A program made the position numbers and the translations under genes. The notes under the pieces were generated by a model. That model saw only the letters and a list, made by a program, of their open reading frames with translations. It was not told where the DNA came from and ran no database searches. A DNA stretch of 64,000 nucleotides from assembly GCF_014646295.1 (NCBI RefSeq), contig NZ_BMNE01000006.1, positions 483,083 to 547,082 of the forward strand, read 5' to 3'. This DNA comes from Nocardia rhizosphaerihabitans. GTDB taxonomy: Bacteria > Actinomycetota > Actinomycetes > Mycobacteriales > Mycobacteriaceae. The first letter of the stretch is position 1; each line of letters starts with the position of its first letter. Shown here piece after piece: positions 1 to 8,115 of this stretch.

Positions 1-1
1 C

Positions 2-103
2 CCCGCCGCCCGCGACGACGACGACCGGCGCCGCTCCCGCGGCGGCATCGGTGACGTCGTCACCGTGAACCTGGCTCCGACACGCGATGTTCCAACCAGC
101 TGA
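2..103 (+). CDS. 3' end of an unidentified gene (partial)
   Basis: An open frame enters from the left edge and ends at TGA 101-103, giving the last 33 residues of a protein. The tail has an acidic run (four Asp) followed by an Arg/Ser-rich patch and a Val-rich end. Nearly every third codon position is G or C, as in real genes of this genome, which is the main reason for calling it coding. The rest of the gene lies outside the window, so no function can be given. Confidence 0.45.
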   Translation, partial: PAARDDDDRRRSRGGIGDVVTVNLAPTRDVPTS

Positions 104-121
104 CTCCCGTCGGCGGGAGTC
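102..121 (+). terminator. Hairpin over the stop codon of the upstream gene
   Basis: Perfect 8-bp stem (GACTCCCG / CGGGAGTC) with a TCGG loop, starting inside the stop codon of the upstream gene and ending just before the ald promoter. There is no T-run, so it would be an atypical terminator. Confidence 0.4.
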
Positions 122-122
122 C

Positions 123-128
123 TAAGCT
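123..128 (+). promoter_or_regulatory. -10 element of ald (leaderless)
   Basis: TAAGCT fits TANNNT and ends 6 bases before the ald ATG, so the transcript probably starts at or next to the start codon. Confidence 0.45.
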
Positions 129-134
129 GGCGCA

Positions 135-1247
135 ATGACGGGAACAGGCGGAACGGTCGGTGTGCCGGCGGAGGTCAAACCGCAGGAGTTCCGGGTGGCG
201 CTCACCCCGGCGGGCGCCACCGAACTGGCCGCGCACGGGCATGAGGTGCTCGTGCAGGCCGGTGCCGGAACAGGTTCGGGCTTCGGCGACGAGGACTATC
301 TCGCCGCCGGTGCCAGGATCGTGTCCGACGCCGAGGCGGTCTGGGCCGAGGCCGGGCTGATCCTGAAGGTGAAAGAGCCCATCGCGCAGGAGTATTCGCG
401 GATGCGGCAAGACCAGGTGCTGTTCACCTATCTGCACCTGGCCGCGTCGAAGGAATGCACCGACGCGATCCTGGACTCCGGGATCACCGCGATCGCCTAT
501 GAAACGGTGCGGGCCGCGGACGGTTCGCTGCCGCTGCTCGCGCCGATGAGCGAGGTCGCGGGCAAGCTCGGCACCCAGGTGGGCGCCTATCACCTGATGG
601 CGCCGATGGGCGGGGAGGGCATGCTGCTCGGCGGGGTGCCCGGCGTGCGCCCTGCCGCTGTGGTGGTGCTCGGCGGCGGCGTCGCGGGGGCCAACGCGGC
701 GACCGTCGCGGTCGGGATGGGTGCCAGGGTGAGCGTCCTCGATACCAATCTGGCGCGGTTGCGCGAGCTCGACGCGCGCTTCGCCGGCCGGGTCGGCACC
801 CTCGCCTCACACGCGCTGGAGATCGAAAAGGCCGTGCTCGCCGCGGATCTGGTGATCGGGTCGGTGCTGGTGCCCGGCGCCAAGGCACCCAAGCTGGTCT
901 CCGACGAGCTCGTCGCGGGGATGCGTCCCGGCTCGGTGCTCGTCGACATCGCCGTCGACCAGGGCGGCTGCTTCGCCTCCACCCGGCCGACGACGCACGC
1001 CGATCCCACCTTCCCCGTGGCGAATTCGCTGTTCTACTGCGTCGCGAACATGCCGGGTGCGGTGCCGCACACCTCCACCGTTGCCCTCACCAACGCCACC
1101 CTGCCGTTCGCGATCGCGATCGCCGACAAGGGCTGGCGTGGTGCCTGCACCGCCGATCCCGGACTGGCTGCCGGGCTCACGGCCGTCGACGGAAAGCTGC
1201 TGTCGTCGGAAGTGGCCGCGGCACACGGATATTCGCTCGGCGTCTGA
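135..1247 (+). CDS. ald: Alanine dehydrogenase
   Basis: NAD-dependent oxidative deamination of L-alanine to pyruvate and ammonium (reversible), a cytosolic enzyme. The 370-residue length matches the AlaDH/PNT family. Visible are the N-terminal substrate domain with EFRVALTPAG, the conserved KVKEP lysine segment (near residue 79), the catalytic-His segment YLHLAA (near 100), and the Rossmann motif VLGGGVAG (near 178). The ATG at 135 has no Shine-Dalgarno sequence but has a TAAGCT -10 six bases upstream, which suggests a leaderless mRNA. It ends 3 bases from the convergent sigma-factor gene. Mycobacterial ald is controlled by an Lrp-type regulator (AldR); none is encoded in this window. Confidence 0.95.
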   Translation: MTGTGGTVGVPAEVKPQEFRVALTPAGATELAAHGHEVLVQAGAGTGSGFGDEDYLAAGARIVSDAEAVWAEAGLILKVKEPIAQEYSRMRQDQVLFTYLHLAASKECTDAILDSGITAIAYETVRAADGSLPLLAPMSEVAGKLGTQVGAYHLMAPMGGEGMLLGGVPGVRPAAVVVLGGGVAGANAATVAVGMGARVSVLDTNLARLRELDARFAGRVGTLASHALEIEKAVLAADLVIGSVLVPGAKAPKLVSDELVAGMRPGSVLVDIAVDQGGCFASTRPTTHADPTFPVANSLFYCVANMPGAVPHTSTVALTNATLPFAIAIADKGWRGACTADPGLAAGLTAVDGKLLSSEVAAAHGYSLGV

Positions 1248-1250
1248 GCC

Positions 1251-2189
1251 CTACTCGCCCGCGCCCAGGTACCAGTCCGGTGCGCCCTCGGTCGGCAGGT
1301 CGTGCAGCTTGTCGGGGTTGCGGACGATATTGATCGCGACGATGCGGCCCGCGTCGATGACGAACGAGAAGACGCCGGTATTGGCGCCGTCGAACACCAC
1401 CAGGCCGGGCACGCCGTTGACCAGGACCGCCCGGCCCCACGCCCCGGCCGCCGACGGCGCGTGGTACCAACCGAGCAGCGCCTTGGCGATGAGCTCGGCA
1501 CCGTGCAGCGGCTGGCGGATGGCGGGCACCTTGCCGCCGCCGTCGGCGGTGAGCACCACGTTCTCGTCGAGGACGCCGAGCAGCGAGCTCAGATCACCCG
1601 AGCGCCAGGCCAGGGAGAAGGCCGAGACGACCTTCTCCTGTTCGGCGGGCGAGGCAGGGAAGCGCGGGGTGCCGGACTCCACGTGCTTGCGGGCGCGGGA
1701 GGCGAGCTGACGGACGGCGGCCGGGGTGCGGCCGACGACCTCGGCGACCTCGGGGCCGGTCATGCCGAACACGTCCTGCAAGACGAAAGCCGTTCGCTCG
1801 GCGGGGGACAGCGATTCCAGCACGACCAGCAGGGCGGTGGTGACCCGTTCGTCCTGGGAGATCCGGTCGGCCGGGTCGTCCCAGGTGGTGACCTCGGGCT
1901 CCGGTAGCCATTCGCCGACATACTGCTCGCGGCGGGCGCGCGCCGAACCGAGCTGATCGAGGGCCAGCCGACCGGTGACGGTGGTCAGCCAGGCGCGCAG
2001 ATTGTCGATCTCGCCCGCCTTGCCCGCCTCGTGGTGGCGCTGCAGGCGCAGCCACGCGTCCTGCACCACGTCCTCGGCGTCGGTGAGGCTGCCGAGCGTG
2101 CTGTAGGCGAGCCGGCGCAGGTAGGGGCGGTGCTCCTCGAAACGGCGGGCCAGTTCGCCCTGGTCGAGCTGCTGGGGTGCGTCGGTCAT
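1251..2189 (-). CDS. sigJ: ECF41-type RNA polymerase sigma factor (SigJ-like)
   Basis: Extracytoplasmic-function sigma factor of 312 residues. Sigma region 2 lies at about residues 15-85 (EDVVQDAWLRLQ) and region 4 at about 115-165 (LSPAERTAFVLQDVFGM). A SnoaL-like C-terminal domain follows. The three ECF41 signatures are all present: WLPEP in the linker, DGGGK and NPDKL in the C-terminal domain. In this family the C-terminal domain modulates sigma activity in place of an anti-sigma factor. The ATG at 2189 starts where sigma homology begins; longer in-frame starts run into the cobD region. A possible TACACT -10 lies at 2228-2233. No carboxymuconolactone-decarboxylase-like or oxidoreductase partner gene, usual for ECF41, is adjacent. 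Confidence 0.9.
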   Translation of the reverse strand: MTDAPQQLDQGELARRFEEHRPYLRRLAYSTLGSLTDAEDVVQDAWLRLQRHHEAGKAGEIDNLRAWLTTVTGRLALDQLGSARARREQYVGEWLPEPEVTTWDDPADRISQDERVTTALLVVLESLSPAERTAFVLQDVFGMTGPEVAEVVGRTPAAVRQLASRARKHVESGTPRFPASPAEQEKVVSAFSLAWRSGDLSSLLGVLDENVVLTADGGGKVPAIRQPLHGAELIAKALLGWYHAPSAAGAWGRAVLVNGVPGLVVFDGANTGVFSFVIDAGRIVAINIVRNPDKLHDLPTEGAPDWYLGAGE

Positions 2190-2293
2190 CGTTGTTCGCC
2201 GTTCGGTCGTCTGGCCCGGTCTGGGCGAGTGTATGAGTGTGGTCGCAGAGATGACGAACCAGCGGGGACGGGTGTGACATTCCCGCTGTCGGC

Positions 2294-2299
2294 TACCCT
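2294..2299 (+). promoter_or_regulatory. -10 element of cobD (leaderless)
   Basis: TACCCT ends 7 bases before the GTG start of cobD, fitting TANNNT leaderless spacing. Confidence 0.45.
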
Positions 2300-2306
2300 C
2301 GGCCGG

Positions 2307-3230
2307 GTGCAGAAGGGGACATCGACCGCGGTCGGGCTGATGCTGGGATTCGCGCTCGATCGAGTGTTGGCCGATCCGCGTCGTTGGCATCCGGTAGCCG
2401 GATTCGGCTCGGCGGCAGCGGCTTTGGAACAGATGACCTATGCCGACGATCGGCGTGCCGGTGTGGTGCACGAGGTGGTCGCGGTGGGTTCGGTCGTCGG
2501 GATCGGGGTGCTGGCCGCGCGCGGCGGTGTGCTCGCCACCGCGCTGGCCACGTGGACCGCGCTCGGTGGACGCAGCCTGGCGCGCGCCGGGCAGGCGATG
2601 GCCGAGCGGCTCGACGCCGGGGACATCGACGGGGCCCGGGAGCTGCTGCCCTCGCTGTGCGGGCGTGACCCGTCGGTGCTGGACGCGGACGGGCTGGCCA
2701 GGGCGGCGCTGGAATCGGTCGCCGAGAACACCGCCGATGCGACCGTCGCGCCGCTGCTGTGGGGTGCTGTCGCCGGGGTGCCGGGGCTGCTCGGGTACCG
2801 GGCCGTCAACACGCTCGACGCGATGGTCGGCTACCGCAACGAGCGGTACCTGCGGTTCGGGTGGGCTGCCGCGCGGACCGACGATCTGGCGAATGTCGTT
2901 CCCGCCAGGGTCACCGGACTGATCACGGCCGCACTCGCGCCGCTGGTCGGCGGCACGCCTGCTGCCGCGTGGCGAGCCTGGCGGCGGGATGCGGCCAAGC
3001 ATCCGAGTCCGAATGCCGGGGTCGTGGAAGCGTCCATGGCCGGTGCCCTCGGCGTCCGGCTCGGTGGCCGGACCCAGTACCGGCACGGTGCCGAACTCCG
3101 GCCGACGCTGGGCGACGGGCCCGCACCGACCACGGCCGATCTGCGCCGGGCAGTTCGCATGTCCGAGGCGGTGCAGGTGGGCGCGCTAATGGTGTCGGTG
3201 GTGGTTGCGGGGGTGCTCCGGCGGCGGTGA
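2307..3230 (+). CDS. cobD: Adenosylcobinamide-phosphate synthase CobD/CbiB
   Basis: Inner-membrane enzyme that joins the aminopropanol linker to adenosylcobyric acid during cobalamin nucleotide-loop assembly. The 307-residue protein has the family pattern: D-RRWHPVAGFG near the start, several hydrophobic segments, SVAENTADATVAPLLWG, the NTLDAMVGYRNERY loop and HPSPNAGVVEASMAGALGV near the C-terminus. The GTG at 2307 is chosen because homology begins there and a -10 lies 7 bases upstream; ATG-initiated alternatives upstream overlap sigJ. First gene of the block whose order follows M. tuberculosis Rv2236c to Rv2228c. Confidence 0.95.
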   Translation: MQKGTSTAVGLMLGFALDRVLADPRRWHPVAGFGSAAAALEQMTYADDRRAGVVHEVVAVGSVVGIGVLAARGGVLATALATWTALGGRSLARAGQAMAERLDAGDIDGARELLPSLCGRDPSVLDADGLARAALESVAENTADATVAPLLWGAVAGVPGLLGYRAVNTLDAMVGYRNERYLRFGWAAARTDDLANVVPARVTGLITAALAPLVGGTPAAAWRAWRRDAAKHPSPNAGVVEASMAGALGVRLGGRTQYRHGAELRPTLGDGPAPTTADLRRAVRMSEAVQVGALMVSVVVAGVLRRR

Positions 3231-3466
3231 GGTGGGCTTCGCGGCTACTGAAGTGGCAGTGAAGATGCGGCTGGGACTTGGTGTTCGGTAGTCCCAGCAC
3301 GGTGTGCGCTGTGTTTTGGCGCGCTGGCGCGAACCGGCTGCTGCGCGACCGGACCCTCCTCGGGGTCGGGTCGTGCGGGGCTGGGAGTGCGGGAGGTCGC
3401 GACTTCGGGCTAGGTAGATAGAGCGGTCACCCTGTGCCCGAATCGAGCCCGATTGCCCGGGTTGTC

Positions 3467-4339
3467 TCAGCGGTTGCGGCCATAACGGTCGGCCAGGCGG
3501 GCTTCGGTGGTTGGTGCGGCCGGGGTATCGGACTCGGCGGTCGGTGTGGCGGTGACGTCGGCGTGCGTCGAGGCTTCCGCGCGGTCGCGGCGGCGGGCGC
3601 GGAGTTCGGCGACGACGAAGTAGCCGAGGCCGAGGGGGGCCATGATGCCGAAGGCCAGCCATTGGAGGCCGTAGGAGAGGTAGGGGCCCGCGTCGAGTTG
3701 GGGGAGGGGGCTGGGTGTGAAGGCGCCGGGCTGGCCCTCGGCCAGTTGCAGGTAGCCGCCTTTGTCCGTGCCGGTGGGGATGGGGGTGAGTGGGGTGCCG
3801 AGGACGAGGGATTCCTGGGCGGTGTCGACCGTGTAGACCTGGCGGTAGCCGTCCTGGGTGCTCGGCGGCTTGTCCGCGACCACGCCCTCGGAGGCGCGCA
3901 CGCGGGCTTCGAGGCGCTGGGGGCCGGTTGGGGGAGCTGCGATGGCCGGGGGACGGGTGCCGTCGACGGCGGCGACCAGGCCGCGGTCGACGAGCAGGGT
4001 GCGGCCGTCGTCCAGGCGGAAGGCGTCGAGGACGGCGTAGCCGGGGGCGCCGTCGAGATGCCGCAGGCGCACCAGAACGGTCGATTCAGGGACGTACGCG
4101 CCGCTCGCGGTGACCTTGCGCCATTCGGTGTGCGCGGCCGGGTCGCCGTCGAGGACGCTGACCACGTCCACCGGGTCGGCCTGCACGGAGTCGGCGATCA
4201 GCTGGTTGCGGTGCTCGGTGCTGGTGTTCTTGCCCAGCTGCCACGGCGCGAGGACGGTGAAGCACAGGTAGGCGAACGCCGCGACGATCACGGCGAGGAT
4301 GAGCCAGCTCGGGCGCAGCAGGAACGTGAGTTTGCGCAT
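3467..4339 (-). CDS. SURF1 family cytochrome oxidase biogenesis protein
   Basis: 290-residue membrane protein of the SURF1/Shy1 family, which assists assembly of aa3-type cytochrome c oxidase, probably at the heme a step. There is an N-terminal membrane helix (about residues 9-28) followed by the family W-Q-L-G motif (APWQLGKNTSTEHRN). A large extracytoplasmic part contains LLVDRGLVA, and a second membrane helix lies near residues 225-245 (GLQWLAFGIMAPLGLGYFVV). The C-terminal tail is charged. Its ATG shares its last base position with the stop end of ptpA, so it is probably co-transcribed downstream of ptpA. Confidence 0.92.
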   Translation of the reverse strand: MRKLTFLLRPSWLILAVIVAAFAYLCFTVLAPWQLGKNTSTEHRNQLIADSVQADPVDVVSVLDGDPAAHTEWRKVTASGAYVPESTVLVRLRHLDGAPGYAVLDAFRLDDGRTLLVDRGLVAAVDGTRPPAIAAPPTGPQRLEARVRASEGVVADKPPSTQDGYRQVYTVDTAQESLVLGTPLTPIPTGTDKGGYLQLAEGQPGAFTPSPLPQLDAGPYLSYGLQWLAFGIMAPLGLGYFVVAELRARRRDRAEASTHADVTATPTAESDTPAAPTTEARLADRYGRNR

Positions 4340-4833
4340 CAGCGTCGCGCGTCGGCGGGAGTGCGGGCGTCGAGTTCGGCGCGCACCCAGTCGAGCAGGC
4401 CGGGGACGGCGGCTTCGATCTGATCGCGGACCAGCTCGAAGTCGGACTGGTCGCCGTAGTACGGGTCGGGCACGTCGCGGCCGTCGGCGGCGGGGTCGAA
4501 GCTGCGCAGCAGCCTGCGCTGTTCGGTGGGCACGCCGCGGTGGGCCAGCTCCCGGTCGTGCCCGGTGTCCAGGGCGACGATCAGATCGGCGTCACGATGC
4601 TCGGGACCGAAGGTGGCCGCGATGTGGTCGGTGGGGTAGCCGGCGTGGCGCAGCGTCGTCTCGGTACGCGGATCGGCCGGATCGCCGACATGCCACGATC
4701 CGGTGCCCGCGCTGGTCACCCGTACCCGGTTCGCGAGACCGGCACGGTACAGATGCGCCTCGAACATCTTCGCCGCCATCGGCGAGCGGCAGATGTTTCC
4801 TGTGCAGATGAATGACACGTGCAGCTGTCCCAC
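4339..4833 (-). CDS. ptpA: Low-molecular-weight protein tyrosine phosphatase PtpA
   Basis: 164-residue phosphotyrosine phosphatase. The P-loop CTGNICRS (Cys10, Arg16 and Ser17) gives the CX5R(S/T) signature, and DPYYG near residue 125 carries the general-acid Asp. In mycobacteria the orthologue is secreted without a signal peptide and acts on host vesicle-trafficking proteins; whether it is exported here cannot be seen. A GTG start is used (4833). It overlaps the SURF1 gene by one base and diverges from cobC, leaving 52 bases between the two starts. Confidence 0.95.
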   Translation of the reverse strand: MGQLHVSFICTGNICRSPMAAKMFEAHLYRAGLANRVRVTSAGTGSWHVGDPADPRTETTLRHAGYPTDHIAATFGPEHRDADLIVALDTGHDRELAHRGVPTEQRRLLRSFDPAADGRDVPDPYYGDQSDFELVRDQIEAAVPGLLDWVRAELDARTPADARR

Positions 4834-4871
4834 GGAGCCATTCTCGCCCGAGCCGCCGAATTGCCGCCACG

Positions 4872-4877
4872 TAGGGT
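4872..4877 (+). promoter_or_regulatory. -10 element of cobC
   Basis: TAGGGT lies 8 bases before the GTG at 4886 and supports that start as leaderless. Confidence 0.4.
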
Positions 4878-4885
4878 GTTCAACT

Positions 4886-5950
4886 GTGTTCCAGGACTCC
4901 GTCGACCCCGCGATGCTTCGCCACCACGGCGACGTCGAGGCGCGCCCTGGGATGCTCGATTTCGCGGTGAACGTCCGCGGCGTCGCCCCGCCCGCCTGGC
5001 TGCGCGATCGCCTCGCCGCCCGCCTGGACGACCTCGGCCGCTACCCGAGCGCTGAGGACGAAGCCGCCGCCCGCGCCGCCGTCGCCGCCCGCCACGGCCG
5101 CACCCCCGACGAGGTGCTGCTGCTGGCAGGCGCCGCCGAAGGGTTCGCCATGCTGCCCCGCCTGGCCCCACGCCTGGCCGCGGTCATCCACCCGTCCTTC
5201 ACCGAGCCCGAACTGGCACTGCGTGAAGCGGGCATCCAGGTGACGCGGGTGATCCTGGAACGCCCGTACACACTCGACCCCGCGCTGGTCCCCGAAGACG
5301 CCGATCTCGTCGTCCTCGGCAACCCCACCAACCCCACCTCGGTCCTGCACCCCGCCGCCACCATCCAGGCGTTGCGGCGGCCGGGTCGCCTCGTCGTCGT
5401 CGACGAAGCCTTCGCCGACGCGGTCATGCCGGACCCCGCCGAGCTCACAGTGCAGGCCGAGCCGGAGTCGCTGGCCGCGCTGTCCGCACCCGACGTGCTC
5501 GTGCTCCGCAGCCTCACCAAGACGTGGGCGCTGGCCGGACTGCGTTGCGGCTATGCCCTCGGCGCTCCCGAGGTGCTGGCCCGGCTCGCCCACGGTCGTC
5601 CGCACTGGCCGCTGGGCACCCTCCAGCTCGAGGCGATCGTCGCCACCGCCGCACCGTCGGCTGTCGTCGAGTCCCACCACGACGCCCGCCTGATCGCTGC
5701 CGAGCGCGCCGCCATGATCGACCGCCTCACCGCCCTCGGCATCGATGTCCACACCCCGGCGTCGGGCCCCTTCCTCCTCCTCCGCGTCCCCGACGGCGAA
5801 CTGGTGCGCAAGCGCCTGGCCGACCGCGGCATCGCCGTCCGTCGCGCCGACACCTTCCCCGGTCTGAGCCCCGACCACCTGCGCGTGGCTGTGCGCGGCA
5901 CGGCCGAAGTCGATCGGCTGATCGACGGTCTGCGAGCCGTGCTGTGGTGA
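4886..5950 (+). CDS. cobC: CobC-like aminotransferase (threonine-phosphate decarboxylase family)
   Basis: PLP-dependent fold-type I enzyme of 354 residues, the orthologue of mycobacterial Rv2231c. Family members resemble histidinol-phosphate aminotransferase. In cobalamin synthesis the related enzyme makes (R)-1-amino-2-propanol phosphate from threonine phosphate. Visible: FAVNVRG, GAAEGF, NPTNPTSVL, VVVDEAFAD (the PLP-pyridine Asp) and SLTKTWALAGLRCGY with the Schiff-base lysine. The GTG at 4886 follows a TAGGGT -10; an ATG at 4913 is the alternative. The position between cobD and the phosphatase fusion supports the cobalamin role, but an aromatic or imidazole aminotransferase cannot be excluded. 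Confidence 0.85.
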   Translation: MFQDSVDPAMLRHHGDVEARPGMLDFAVNVRGVAPPAWLRDRLAARLDDLGRYPSAEDEAAARAAVAARHGRTPDEVLLLAGAAEGFAMLPRLAPRLAAVIHPSFTEPELALREAGIQVTRVILERPYTLDPALVPEDADLVVLGNPTNPTSVLHPAATIQALRRPGRLVVVDEAFADAVMPDPAELTVQAEPESLAALSAPDVLVLRSLTKTWALAGLRCGYALGAPEVLARLAHGRPHWPLGTLQLEAIVATAAPSAVVESHHDARLIAAERAAMIDRLTALGIDVHTPASGPFLLLRVPDGELVRKRLADRGIAVRRADTFPGLSPDHLRVAVRGTAEVDRLIDGLRAVLW

Positions 5951-6102
5951 GCACGGCCGGATGTCCGGCATCGCCAGGCTCGGCGATGGGGCACAGGGCC
6001 GGTGTCTCCGCTCGTCGAGCGGGCGGTAAAAAGCGTTGTGGTGCAAGGTGATCCCGTCACCACGACGGTGACGGGTATGTCAACGGAACGAAGGAGGCGG
6101 CG

Positions 6103-7218
6103 GTGACCGACCTGGCCGAACTGATCGGGGTGCTCGACGCGGCGTATCCGCCGAGGCTGGCCGAATCGTGGGATTCGGTCGGGCTCGTGTGCGGTGAGCC
6201 GGCGCAGGAAGTCACCAAGGTGGTGTTCGCGGTCGACGCCACCGCTGCCGTGGTCGACGAGGCGATCGAGTGGGGCGCACAGGCTTTGGTCGTGCACCAC
6301 CCGTTGCTGCTGCGCGGGGTCGACACCGTCGCCGCCGATACCCCCAAAGGCGCTCTGCTGCACCGGTTGATCCGCTCCGGTTGCGCTCTGTTCTCCGCGC
6401 ACACCAACGCCGACTCCGCCGATCCCGGTGTCTCCGACGCGCTGGCCGCCGCCGTCGGCCTCACGGTCACCGGTCCGCTGGATCCCAAACCGGTTGCCTC
6501 CGTGGACAAATGGGTGATCCAGGTCCCGCAGACGCACACCGCCTCGCTCATGTCGGCGTTGTTCACCGCGGGCGCCGGCGCGATCGGCAACTACCGCGAA
6601 GCCGCCTGGTACACCGCGGGCACCGGCCAGTTCCGGCCGCTGCCCGGCGCGAATCCGGCGCTCGGTGTGGTCGGCACGGTGCAGACGGTCACCGAGGACG
6701 CCGTCGAGGTGGTCGCGGCGCCGACCTCGCGCCTCGCGGTCCTGGCGGCCCTGCGCGCGGCCCACCCGTACGAGGAACCCGCGTACCACGTCACCGAACG
6801 CGCACCGCTGCCGTCCTCGCTCGGCATCGGCCGCATCGGTGAACTCCCCGAGCCCGAAACCCTGCGCGAATTCACCGCGCGCGTCGGTGTCGGCCTGCCG
6901 CGCACCGTCTGGGGTGTCCGCGCCGCGGGCGACCCCGACCGCGTCATCCAGCGGGTGGCCGTCTGCGGCGGTGCGGGCGACTCCTACCTGAACGTGGCCA
7001 TCCGCGCGGGCGTCGACGCCTACCTCACCTCCGACCTGCGCCACCACCCCGTCGACGAACACCTCCGCCGCGGCGGCCCCGCCCTCGTCGACGCCGCCCA
7101 CTGGGCCACCGAGTTCCCGTGGTGCGGTCAGGCCGAGCGGATCGTCCGCACCGCCCTGCCCGGCCTGACCACCCGGGTATCCGCCCTGCGCACCGACCCG
7201 TGGACGGTCACCGGCTGA
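6103..7218 (+). CDS. NIF3-like dinuclear metal-centre protein (DUF34)
   Basis: 371-residue member of the NIF3/DUF34 family, hexameric metal-binding proteins with structural similarity to GTP cyclohydrolase I; biochemical role unsettled. Metal ligands are visible in VVHHPLLLRGVD, FSAHTNADSADPG and the C-terminal DLRHHPVDEH. The middle (about residues 135-240) is the PII-like inserted domain found in longer members, with HPYEEPAYHV. The GTG at 6103 has an excellent ribosome site (AAGGAGG) 5 bases upstream. Followed by the zinc-ribbon gene, as in M. tuberculosis (Rv2230c then Rv2229c). Confidence 0.92.
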   Translation: MTDLAELIGVLDAAYPPRLAESWDSVGLVCGEPAQEVTKVVFAVDATAAVVDEAIEWGAQALVVHHPLLLRGVDTVAADTPKGALLHRLIRSGCALFSAHTNADSADPGVSDALAAAVGLTVTGPLDPKPVASVDKWVIQVPQTHTASLMSALFTAGAGAIGNYREAAWYTAGTGQFRPLPGANPALGVVGTVQTVTEDAVEVVAAPTSRLAVLAALRAAHPYEEPAYHVTERAPLPSSLGIGRIGELPEPETLREFTARVGVGLPRTVWGVRAAGDPDRVIQRVAVCGGAGDSYLNVAIRAGVDAYLTSDLRHHPVDEHLRRGGPALVDAAHWATEFPWCGQAERIVRTALPGLTTRVSALRTDPWTVTG

Positions 7219-7361
7219 CCCACGCCTACATCGACCGACCGCGCCACAGCCGGGTGCGCGGACAGCCCGGCAGCAGTCCTCGGGTCATGGCGTGCGCACC
7301 CCCCGCGGCGCGGTACGGTTGACCAACCCATCCGTCCACTGTGTTCAGGAGTTCGTGCGCG

Positions 7362-8099
7362 TTGAATGTCGAACCGTCGGTCCAGTCCAAGCTGCTGCAG
7401 CTCGCCACTGTCGATGCCGAGTTGACGCGGATCGCGCACCGCAGGGGCGCGCTGCCCGAGCAGCAGGAGGTGGCACGCCTGGCGGCCGAGCGCAACGGCT
7501 ACAAGGACGCGGCCGTCGCGGTGGAGATCGGCATCGACGATCTGGATCGCGACATCCGCAAGCTCGAGGGTGAGGTCGACGCCGTCCGCAAGCGCGAGGA
7601 CCGCGACCGCGGCATGCTCACCGCGGGCACCGTCGCCGCCAAGCAGCTCTCCGAGATCCAGCACGAACTGGGCAGCCTGGAGCGTCGCCGCTCGGTGCTC
7701 GAGGACGAGCTGCTGACCGTGATGGAGCAGCGCGAAGCCATGGCCGCCGACCACGATCACGCGGGCGCGCGCCTGAGCAAGGCCGATCAGGACCTGGCCG
7801 ACGCCGAGCGCCTGCGCGACGAGGCGCTGGCCGATCTCGACGTGGCGCAGCAGCGTTGCGAGAAGGACCGCGACGGGCTGATCGGCCTGTTCCCCGACGA
7901 ACTGCTCGCTGTCTATGACAAGCAGCGTTCGGCGCACGGCGTCGGCGCCGCGCTGCTGCAGGCCCGCCGCTGCGGCGCGTGCCGGATCGAGATCGATCGC
8001 GGCGAGATGCAGCGCATCGCCAAGGCCGCGCCCGATGCCGTGGTCCGCTGCCCCGAATGCGGCGCGATCATGGTGCGTACCAAGGAATCGGGGCTGTGA
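7362..8099 (+). CDS. Coiled-coil protein with C-terminal C4 zinc ribbon
   Basis: About 245 residues, orthologue of Rv2229c. Residues ~10-170 are a long heptad-rich coiled coil (LLQLATVDAELTRIAHR onward). The C-terminus is a C4 zinc ribbon (CGACR...CPECG). The fold recalls chlamydial/DksA-like coiled-coil-plus-ribbon proteins that bind RNA or RNA polymerase, but the function is unknown. The TTG at 7362 is preferred because CAGGAG lies 10 bases before it; the GTG at 7341 has no ribosome site and would add seven residues. Its stop lies 16 bases before the RNase H-phosphatase gene. Confidence 0.88.
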   Translation: MNVEPSVQSKLLQLATVDAELTRIAHRRGALPEQQEVARLAAERNGYKDAAVAVEIGIDDLDRDIRKLEGEVDAVRKREDRDRGMLTAGTVAAKQLSEIQHELGSLERRRSVLEDELLTVMEQREAMAADHDHAGARLSKADQDLADAERLRDEALADLDVAQQRCEKDRDGLIGLFPDELLAVYDKQRSAHGVGAALLQARRCGACRIEIDRGEMQRIAKAAPDAVVRCPECGAIMVRTKESGL

Positions 8100-8115
8100 T
8101 CGGATCGGTGCGCCG

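Noticed and set aside
2190..2306. Cobalamin riboswitch before cobD
   Set aside because: No B12-box-like sequence, and the -10 seven bases before the start codon leaves no room for a leader.
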